Shown here: in pieces, positions 55,104 through 64,000 of the stretch
Position numbering within the stretch: the stretch's first letter is position 1
How the letters are laid out: each line of letters starts with the position of its first letter
NCBI GenBank assembly: GCA_019009955.1
Contig: CM032233.1
Span: 67,049,501-67,113,500, forward strand
Direction of reading: 5' to 3'
From: Riptortus pedestris
Lineage: Eukaryota; Arthropoda; Insecta; Hemiptera; Alydidae
DNA length: 64,000 bases
Made by a program: the position numbers and the translations under genes
Notes under the pieces: generated by a model
Seen by the model: the letters and a program-made list of their open reading frames with translations, nothing else
What the model was told of the DNA's origin: nothing
The model's database searches: none

Positions 55104-55479
55104 TTTTTTAAATAGTAAGGTGTTTTTTTTTGTTTAATACGATATCATGATAAGTACCATTTCATGTCTTGATTAAATAGAGTTCGTAGAAAGGGAGCCC
55201 TAGAGAATTTAATAATATATGATGTCATATATGGGTTATTCTAGTACGAGAGAAATCTTATATCTTGTGTCCTCTTTTATTTGTCCAGATTTTCCCTCTA
55301 GCATTACGAGGATTTATTCCAAGAATTTCTACTCACTATCTTGCCGGCCCAATGGGTCAGATATTTTACGTGTTATTTCTAGTATATTGAGAGTGAAAGT
55401 GGTGTGTGAGAGATAGGGAGGGGGGGGCTACGTAAGGGAAGTAGATCGATGGAGGCGGAGAGCAGATATAAGTGGGGAG

Positions 55480-57880
55480 AATTGGTAGAGAAAGGGTGGC
55501 AGGGTTGGGTAGGTCGGTAACCCCCACCACCGCCCAAACCTATTTCCTCTCTCTACACACCCTACCCGGCTCTCCATCTACCCCTACCACCCATATTCCT
55601 CAAATTGCATCAATGTTTGTACGCGGGTTGGTTTAAAAGGGAGGCAGGGTTCGGTAACCACCACCACAAGTGAATACTGTTTCCTCTGCAATCCAACCTA
55701 CAGGGCTTCCATCTAACCCAATCACCCATATTCCTCAAATTGCATTAATGTTTTTACGAGAGATGGTTTAAAAGGGTGGCAGGGTTCGGTAACCCCCGCC
55801 AAAAGGGAATACTATTTCCTCCGCTATCGAAACTACACGGCTTCCATCTAACCATATCACCCATATTCCTCAAATTGCATCAATGTTTGTACGCGGGTTG
55901 GTTTAAAAGGGTGGCGGGGTTCGGTGACCCCCACCACAAGCGAATACTATTTCCTCCGCTATCGAAACTACACGGCTTCCATCTAACCATATCACCCATA
56001 TTCCACAAATTGCATCAATGTTTGTACGCGGGTTGGTTTAAAAGGTGGCAAGTTTCGGTAACCCCCACCACAAGCGAATACTAGTTCCTCCGCTATCCAA
56101 ACTACACGGCTTCCATCTAACCCAATCATCCATATTCCTCAAATTGCATCAATGTTTGTACGCGGGTTGGTTAAAAAGGGTGACAGGGTTCGGTAACCCC
56201 CTACACAAGCGAATGCTATTTCCTCCGCTATCCAACCTACAGGGCTTCCATCCACGCCTATCACCCATATTCCTCAAATTGCATCAATATTTGTACGCAG
56301 GTTGGTTTAAAAGGGTGGCAGGGCTCGGTAACCCCCACCACAAGTGAATACTATTTCCTCTGCTATCTAACCTACCCGGCATCCATCTACCCCTATCACC
56401 CATATTCCTCAAATTGCATCAATGTTTGTACGCGGGTTGGTTAAAAAGGGTGACAGAGTTCGGTAACCCCCAACACAAGAGAATACTATTTCCTCCGCTA
56501 TCCAACCTGCATGGCTTCCATCCACCAATATCCCCCATATTCCTCAAATTGCATCAATGTTTGTACGCGGGTTGGTTTAAAAGGGTGGCAGTGTTGGTAA
56601 CCCCCAACACAAGAGAATACTATTTCCTCTGCAATCCAACCTACACGCCTTCCATCTACCACTGAAACCCTTATAAAATGGTAGATGAATTGGAAATTTC
56701 GGGATCCAACATCATTACCGAGAACTATTTCAACCGCTACACCGGCTTCCAAGCACACCTATCTCCTATACTCAACAAATATCTTCACATCACCCAAGAG
56801 AGTTAAAAAGCGCGGCTACACACCCTACGCGACTTACGTCTACCTCAATCACCCATATTCCTCAATTACATCAATTTTTGTGATTAGGGTGGCTTAGAAG
56901 GGTGGAAGGGTTGGGTAGATTAGTAAGCCGCACTACAACTGAAAATCATTTCCTCAACTACCCGCCTTGCACGGGACCAAAAACACCTATCGATCATAGA
57001 CCTCAAATGTCTTCAACATTTCATGTAATATGATTAAACAATGTGGCTGGTTTGGGCAGCCCTGTGACCCACACCAACATCGAAAACTATTTATTCCACT
57101 ACCCATCTTACACGGGTCTAACAACACCTATCGAACATGTTTCTCAAATTGCTTCAATGTTTCATGCAGGATCGTTAAATTATGTAGCTGGGTTGGGTAA
57201 TTCGGTAACCCTTTCCACCATTCAAATCTATTTCCTTTACTACATACCTCACGCGGGTTTCGTCTACGCTATTCACCCAGATTCATCACTTCGCTTCGGA
57301 GTTTGACGCAGGATGACTAAAATGTGTGATTGTGTTCGGAGGGTCGGTAACCCCCGTGACCACCCAAAAATATTTCCTCAGCTATCCAATCTACACGGTT
57401 TCCATCGATCCTTATCACCCATATTTCTCGAATGTCATCAGTGTTTCTACGGTGGATGGTTTAAAAAGTTGGCAGGGTTAAGAAGGTCGGTTACCTCTAC
57501 CACCACAACTATTCCTATCACTCACATTCTTTAAATCGCTTCGGTGTTTTACTCAGAACGATTTAAATGGTTGACTGGGTTGGGAGAATCGGTACCCCCC
57601 CCCCACCTTTTTCCGCCCAAAAACGATTACCCCTATTACATGTCCTACACGACTTCCATCCATCCGTATCACCAATATTTCTCATATAGCTTCGATGTTT
57701 CCCGCAGGATGGTAAAAATTGGTGGCTGGGTTGACAAGGTCCATAACCGTCCAACCACCGAAAACTATTTCCTCCACTACACACTCTACGCGACTTCAAT
57801 CTAATCCTATTGGGTGATATGGGCATATTCCTCAAATTGCTTCGGTGTTTCTACTCACAGATTGTAACCTGTAGATTGAA
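55480..57880 (+). repeat. 135-bp satellite array, open in one frame
   Basis: Landmark ACGCGGGTTGG recurs at 55621, (55756), 55891, 56026, 56160, 56295, 56430 and 56565: a period of 135 bp, with one 134-bp step. The unit also contains GGTAACCCCCACCACAAG, TATTTCCTCCGCTATCCAAC and CCATATTCCTCAAATTGCAT. From about 56700 to 57880 diverged units of variable length continue. Because 135 is 45 codons, one frame stays open over several units, giving repeats with ILFPPLS-x-LHGFH, SPIFLKLHQCLYAGWFKR. No start context, splice sites or known domain supports a gene. Confidence 0.9.
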
Positions 57881-59640
57881 TGACCCGGTGAGCTAGATGG
57901 AGCGGGGATGGGTGATAGAGTGATTACTTTTTGGGCCCCACCATTAATCAGAGGAAGATAAATGCAAATCCTTTTAAACTATTTACGTGTTTTTATTTTA
58001 TTAAGGGTGAGAACAACCCTTTGGTCCTAGCCAGACTATGGCCTATGCTAAGTATTTATCAATAACATAAATTGGTAACGTCTATTATTATCAAGATAAA
58101 ATAACTATGAGTGAATCTTGTTGTTGCCTATTCTTTATCTTATTAAAAATATTTGTGTTTTTTTTTCTCTTGCCCCAAATAGAAGTTTATGTTCTGTCTG
58201 GTTTATTGACTACTACCTTTTAATACCACACCTCATCGAGTTTTATTTTTGAAGGTAGCGGTTAGGTCAATTATAGAAATTTCCTTCAACGAGTGAGTTT
58301 ACAGACACTGGCTGAGGTTACAGAGCTAAAATTCATCTAACTGCACTGAAGATGAAGTTTATGCCTAGGAAACCCTATGCGCTAATTAGTTAGATGTCTA
58401 ACCCTCACCCCCTGGCCAACTGGAGGTTCGTTTTATATGATATTTGACATTATTATTTCTTAGAAAATATTAGAATAATGATTACAAAAATTACATATTG
58501 GCCAATGGATAAAGTTTAATGAGTCGTAATAATGCAATGAATAACGACTGAAATATTTAGTTGAATGATGATTCTTTTATTTTAATTTATATGAATGATG
58601 CCCAACCCTGTCTACTCCAGAGCTTGCAGGGTCTCTAGAAGGGGCATGGGCACACTTATTAATACCAAAAATGATATTCTTTTCATCGTTCCGTCTGTCT
58701 TTGTCAATACAAAAAGCCAATATGATATAGCTGTTCCTATAACTAGTTTATTTCTTCAAAATTAAACTCAGAAAAAAAAAGCATTGTGCCGAATATCAAA
58801 AATGTGCCGCAAAATAACTTAAAAATACTGGTATCTATTATGTGTGAAATATTTCATTTGAATTATTAAAGAATTGGAAGAATAATTCTTCAGTCCGAGA
58901 AGATAAATAATTTCTATAAATAGGAAAGGATGTTTCCAAATTGGTTAATAGTCTCCAATTAGGTTTAATTATGTATTTATTAGGCCACTTTTTTGTTTTA
59001 TAAGCTACTTCAAGGCCCGCAGTGTATTAAAGAATAATAAATGTTAACAAAATTTAATAACGTTATTTATAACTTTTAGTCATTTATGACTTAGATAAAA
59101 CTGATTGATTCAATAATTAAAATTCAGAATTACTTACATGAAAATGTTTTTTTCTGTAATCGTTGAATAATGGTAACATTACTAAACTGAAATGAGTGAA
59201 GAAAGTGAAACATTTTGCAATAGAGTGAAGAAAGTAATCACTTTCTTCACAAGTGAAGAAAGTGAATTGCCTTCTTAATTAGTAATAAGTATAAATTTAA
59301 AAATAATTTGAAGTTGGAAATTAAATGCTTTTAAATGTTTCTTAACATTGTAAGAATTTATTTTAACAAAATAAATTGAAATGTGAATGAGTTATTGGTG
59401 GAAATAATCAATATATTTTAAAATTTAAATATAATAATAATTACCTTCCTTGTTTATAACCTGCACTTGTTTATAACTGCACTACTTCACAATCATCACT
59501 AGTTGTTTTATAACTATGCTTATAACCTTTCACAACCATGCTTATAACCTACCAACAACATACCATAATCTTCACAGCATCCTAATTTTGTTCATATTCT
59601 GGTTAGATCTGATCATGTATTACTCGATTACAGAAAAAAT
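57880..59640. other. AT-rich stretch; small GAAGAAAGTGA repeats
   Basis: Near 59190-59270 AGTGAAGAAAGT and its inverse recur several times, partly palindromic. No gene or element was recognised. Confidence 0.4.
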
Positions 59641-59644
59641 TTAA

Positions 59645-59766
59645 TATTACACTCGTGACGAAAGTAGAATTTACAACTCTCGTGAAATTACCACACTCGC
59701 TTCGCTCGTGTGGGTAAACGTTTCACTCGAGTTGTAAAATGATCTACTTTCGTCACTTGTATAATA
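59645..59766. repeat. Long imperfect hairpin with ACTCGCTTCGCTCGTG centre
   Basis: Arms about 59645-59698 and 59704-59766 share GTGACGAAAGTAGA, TTTACAACTC and GTGAAA with their complements. It could be a foldback or MITE relic. The target duplication is not evident. Confidence 0.75.
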
Positions 59767-59878
59767 AATAACTATTCCTCAATGTGCGAGATTCATAACC
59801 ATACGTTTTCTATTTCTTCTCCTTTTTTTAGCATAGTTCCCTGAAGTCCTATATCTATCAATTTATTATCTATCTATC

Positions 59879-59879
<1 letters not shown>

Positions 59880-59941
<62 letters not shown>
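59880..59941 (+). repeat. (TA)31 microsatellite
   Basis: Long pure TA run not inside a recognisable HLE. Confidence 0.95.
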
Positions 59942-59943
<2 letters not shown>

Positions 59944-60980
59944 TATATAGCACTCGCATAACACCACAATGTATATAATCTTAATATAATGTTAAAACTA
60001 CAGTTATAATTTGATAATAGCTGTAATATACTAGTTATAATACAGTAATAATCATAAAATGATAATAAAACATAGATATGCCAATTTAACTGATTTACAA
60101 ACAAATAAGGCTGTCTGCTGGCACTGCATAACCTTAAGGAAGATTGCAATCACTTTGCTTTGAATAACCCATAAGTGCAATAACAATTGTGCCTTAGTAT
60201 TTAAGTCATTCTAGTCTTACTATGTACGAACAACATACCACTGTAACACTATATTTATATAGTAATGTGCAATATATAATGTAGTACCTGTTCATAGCCC
60301 TGAGGGAGAGAAAATAATTTTATCTTTGTTTTACATAAGCAATTTAAATATAGAGGAAGAAGAGGAGAGAAAGACCGATAGATAGTTTTAAACTGGCCTT
60401 CGCATATCATGTTTTTACTTGTTAGATCTGTATAATATAACTTCAACTCAACAACTAAAGCAAATAACGAAAATAAAAAGTATATAAACCACTATTTAAT
60501 ATTTATAAAACCAAATTAATTAAAGCTGAAATGATACCTCCAAAGAACTTATAATGAGTAGGTACTTGATTCTAAGTTTAATTAGAAAAGGAATGCTGTT
60601 CTTATTTCGAATAATTAATATCAGAAAAGGTTTCTCAGAAACGAAACCTATTGAAGAGACTTGCATAACAAGTACTTGATTGTGACAGCACTTTTTACTA
60701 TCTACAGTATTTACTTATTTTAAACTTTCAAGGAAATTTCCTATTGTTCAGAGGAAGGCTATTGTTTATTTCCGTCATTAGGGAGAGAATCTATTTTTAC
60801 ATTTGAATTCCTCTCAGAATACTTGACGTCTTCAGAAGGCTTACACTTAATATAATGGACCGTCTGGAAGATGGCTCCTACATTAGTCAAGTTAACAGAC
60901 CAAAATAAGGTATTTTATATTGTAGAGGAATATTAATTTCATCTCTTTAATAATATTGCTCTATAATGGGGCTCCCCTCC
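59942..60980. other. AT-rich stretch, nothing recognised
   Basis: Short minus-strand frames (59880-60149, 60255-60446) include translated microsatellite or no motif. Confidence 0.35.
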
Positions 60981-60984
60981 ATTG

Positions 60985-61292
60985 CCAACTTCAGGCACTA
61001 ATTAATATAATCTTTAGTTTTCTAAAAAAAACGGTTAAATATCGAGAGTGGTGTTAATGAAGTAAAACCATGTAGTTTTAAATGATGACTTCAAGCCGAA
61101 AGTATTTATTCTTATCTCACACGTTAAAATTTCAATATAAACAATATATGATCTTTAAGCTTCGAATAAAGTGGCTTCTGCTATAACAGAGTAGTGTTAG
61201 AATAAAATGAATAGGAGTGGGGTCACTATTACTATACGCTGAGAACTAAAAAACGAAATATCTCCGTTAATACTCAAAATAGAAAACACACA

Positions 61293-61343
<51 letters not shown>

Positions 61344-61534
61344 CAACAACAATTTTTTGGCGTTTACATTTGGTTATATAACATTTTTCTATCTAATAAT
61401 TATGGATATCGATTCCTTCCCATGTAACCCCCCCCCCCCGTCCAATTTGTGCCTTTAACATAATTGATCTTTAATTTTACATGCAACTATAAAATATCGA
61501 GTTTGGTAAAGATCAAGTAGTAGGGTGTTAACGG

Positions 61535-61576
<42 letters not shown>

Positions 61577-61698
61577 TTGAACGGACCTGCGATTTATCAT
61601 CTTCTGGGTAGAATCGATGTATATTTGAAGAAATGTTTCTGTAAGCGCGGCATGAGGGCAACCTCAATAGCTGATTCCGCTTAATAGAAGTCTGCTAA
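60985..61698 (+). mobile_element. HLE dimer copy with two (TA)n tracts
   Basis: A partial body joined at about 61040-61090 to a second body through GAGTGGTGTTAATGAAGTAA, the same junction as at 46380-46450. (TA)n at 61298-61341 and 61541-61573, poly-C at 61429-61438, and a 3' end with decayed hairpin (GATTCCGCTTAATAGAAGTC then TGCTAAT). Confidence 0.75.
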
Positions 61699-61699
61699 T

Positions 61700-62316
61700 A
61701 CTGGGAATTCGTAAGAGAACCAGTCAAAAGCAGCAAGGAAAGTTCTCCCTGTCAGTGGTCAATTCAATGATAACTAGACCTGCTACTTCAAAGATATTCA
61801 AAATTCAAGGTCCAGTCAGTTAGCGTCTATTAATATTTCGAGACGAATTAGCAGATCCCATTCAATTTTTCAAATGTATTCTAGGAGTACAAAAGGGAAC
61901 ATTTCTGAAAATGTAACTATTCTTTCATTTTTATATTAATTTGCTTATCTCTATAATTACGTAATAATCTAATTTAATTTAGTTAGCTTCATATTTATTT
62001 AATATTCTGGCGTGGCTAACAGAGCATGCAACGTGGAGGGAAAAATGCTTTGAGAGCGAAATTTAGTTTCCAAGGAACAGAACAGAAAAATTAACAATGC
62101 ATTGTTTAAGTATAGTAGTTTTCTGACATTTGGATACACTTTTTTTTATATATATTTATTCGTTTATTTGCAACAACATAATTAAATATTACAAACAAAT
62201 GATATGTTAGAAAAAGTCTTGAGGTGGGAAGTTGTCCATTGACAATACCCACAATGGAGGGAACATTGGGTGGTTTATGGAGTTAAACTGAAACACTACA
62301 CGAGGAGGTCTCTTGG
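61700..62316. other. Unassigned stretch; possible LINE 3' UTR
   Basis: The part next to the Jockey fragment (about 62150-62316) may be its 3' UTR. The rest is not recognised. Confidence 0.3.
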
Positions 62317-63006
62317 TCACTTACGCTTCAGACGCCGTCTTGGGTTTTCTGGAATATGAGTAGATGAAAGTGATTCGACTGAAGGATTAGGATGTGCGGG
62401 AAGGAGAGAGTGGAATTTCTGATATCGGGATTTGGCGAGGGTATGGACAAAAGGAATGTTGAAGTCATTATGGAGAGTTAAATTGGATACGTAGAATGGG
62501 GAATCTGTAATTTTGCGGATTATTCTGGATTGGAGGGTTTGGATTTTGTAGGAATTTGAAGGTTTGGTGGAACCCCTAAGTTCAAGTCCGTACGTCCATA
62601 TTGGTCGGAGTACTGTCGTATAAATCAGTCGTTTGCTGTGTAGTGATAGTTTAGATCTGTTGTCAAGCAGTATAAGTAGAAATCTGTACCGTCGACTCAC
62701 TTCTTGTCTTTTTAATGTGATGTGGGGTTTCCAAGTTAGTCGCTTCTCTAATGTGAGTCCTAGTTACCTAATTTGTCATTTTTGAGGAATTAGTGCGTTA
62801 TTGAGTGTAACTGGAGGGCAAATGGAACGTCGGAGGGTAAATGTTACATGGCTTGATTTGCTGCTGTTGACCTTGATCCTCCATTGTGTCAGCCAGGATT
62901 CTAGCAGAGCTAGGTGCTCTTGTAGAGCTGCGGATGCCATATTTGGGTCTGAGTTGGACGCCAAGATTGCAGTATCATCTGCATATTGGATAAACTGACC
63001 GCGCAT
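62317..63006 (-). pseudogene. Jockey-like LINE reverse transcriptase, 5'-truncated
   Basis: Minus-strand 63006-62776 reads QFIQYADDTAILASNS (catalytic YADD) with LLESWLTQWRIKVNSSKS. After a frame break, 62700-62317 reads RLIYTTVLRPIWTYGLEL, KIQTLQSRIIRKI and NIPFVHTL to a stop. This is the thumb and C-terminal region of a Jockey-clade RT, related to but distinct from the 2954-3657 fragment. The N-terminal half is gone and the frame is broken at the HMT-like LTWK region, so it is inactive. Confidence 0.8.
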
Positions 63007-63009
63007 ATT

Positions 63010-63580
63010 CCACTTTACTTATTGTTGTATCTACCCGGTACACTTCGTGAGCTAGTCCAATGAACAGTAGATCCTAATTTCCTTGGAAACGAACAAGGGA
63101 ACGATGTAGTGGTTTATTGCCCAATTTAATTATAGTCATTCAAAAATCTACTCATTTGGGATCCTCTCTGTAATAATGGAAGACTATAGTATTCCATTGT
63201 CATTTTGAGCATCTAAGGGACTTCATGAATATTTTTCCTTGATCATTATTGAGGATAATTCGTCGTGTGGCCCTTTTCAGCAAGCGGTTGCCGAAGCTAT
63301 TTTTCGGAAATACCGAAGTTGCTTCGTTTGTAATTACATTCCAGTCGCAAGTAGAGCCGTCATTGCTATATGAATATATTTAGTTAGCGAGGGTGGGACA
63401 GTACAATTCAGATCAGGTTACCAACCAAGTTTCAACAATGCATACCGCTAAATTATTTGACAAATCATTAAGATTCATATTACACAAATTTGAGTAGCTA
63501 TAAATTAGTAGTTGGTTAGTTTAGGTGAGATATTTTTATTTTATTCTATTCTAAGTTTGTGAAATAAGATTTTACGTCCT
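63010..63580. other. Unassigned stretch
   Basis: Upstream of the LINE fragment; no further RT motif could be read. Confidence 0.3.
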
Positions 63581-63584
63581 TTAT

Positions 63585-63987
63585 TCAAAAATGTTTATTT
63601 AATCTATACAATGATCCATATTTAACCGTTTAATTCAACAATAAATTTCAGTCGTTAATGTCTGAAATCGGACCAGGAACTGAGGGATTTAGAGGGGGGG
63701 ATTCGCAATTTCGAAATATTTCAGTTATTTTGTGTCGTTTCGAAAAAATGTTATATAATCAATCCTGTTAAACTATTGCTCTACATTTTCTGTGCATTTT
63801 TTCGTAGAATAACTATTAAGCGAGGTATTCCTACATTCTTGTTTTCTGCCTTTAGTAATCCCCCATATCTCTACTCGGATTTGTACTTACTTTGTATTTG
63901 GACTTAGTACTACTCTATATGGAGAGAAACATCAATAGTGTGTCATACAAGCGTTGAGTTAACGCAGCCGGAGTGTGACGGGCGTTT
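63585..63987 (-). mobile_element. HLE copy, module B, minus strand
   Basis: Body (GTTAATGTCTGAAATCGGAC, g tract at about 63696-63703) and module B (ACACACTATTGATGTTTC in reverse), ending with a head that lost AGCAGATTTCCC (GAGTTAACGCAGCCGGAGTG then TGACGGGC). Confidence 0.7.
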
Positions 63988-64000
63988 TTTGTTTTCAGAC

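Noticed and set aside
55776..56665. Annotating the satellite frames as protein-coding genes
   Set aside because: Openness follows from a period divisible by three; no start, splice or domain evidence.

Overview
This window looks like gene-poor, AT-rich repetitive DNA from an arthropod, most likely an insect. The evidence is the mix of elements: a BEL/Pao LTR retrotransposon, Jockey-like LINE fragments, Penelope-like (PLE) remnants, tRNA-derived SINEs and a very abundant short element that resembles the insect DINE-1/HINE (Helentron-derived) elements. The species cannot be fixed from sequence alone. I found no convincing host protein-coding gene, rRNA, functional tRNA or CRISPR. Most short open frames are shadows inside repeats.

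The dominant feature is one interspersed family, called HLE here, with more than 35 copies or fragments on both strands covering roughly a quarter of the window. A full copy is about 600-640 bp. It has a conserved head (TCCGTCACGCAGG...AAGCAGATTTCCC), one of three alternative 5' modules, a conserved AT-rich body with a poly-C tract, a (TA)n microsatellite, and a 3' block ending in a 20-nt palindrome (GATTTCCCTTAAGGGAAATC) followed by TGCTAA. The 12-nt AGCAGATTTCCC of the head is the inverted repeat of GGGAAATCTGCT at the 3' end. This matches the layout of non-autonomous Helentron-like elements, but no Rep/helicase gene is present here.

Layout: 1-2765 HLE copies, two in tandem. 2954-4140 broken Jockey and PLE reverse transcriptase fragments. 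5390-6600 HLE plus a tandem array of about 92-95 bp units. 6600-12850 mostly unassigned AT-rich DNA with PLE terminal remnants, two bearing hammerhead-like cores. 12858-15046 HLE, a hairpin and a PLE GIY-YIG endonuclease remnant. 15400-33310 HLE copies, a 38-bp minisatellite, a LINE tail and nested palindromes. 33311-40140 a clear nest: an HLE holds a TIR DNA element, which holds a 5.9-kb BEL/Pao element (two 627-bp LTRs, TATGG target duplication, intact gag-protease, lost RT/RNase H/integrase) and, separately, a SINE. 40140-51000 HLE, SINEs, a retroposed insert with a 27-bp target duplication, a second dispersed family (here family B) and an inverted pair of short LTRs with a tRNA-Lys primer site. 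51000-55110 HLE, one split by a PLE piece. 55480-57870 a 135-bp satellite that stays open in one frame. 57870-64000 AT-rich DNA, HLE copies and another Jockey fragment.

Nothing here forms a host operon or pathway. The only long open frame (894 codons) is the retrotransposon gag-protease. The value of the window is as a record of element structure, nesting and rearrangement.
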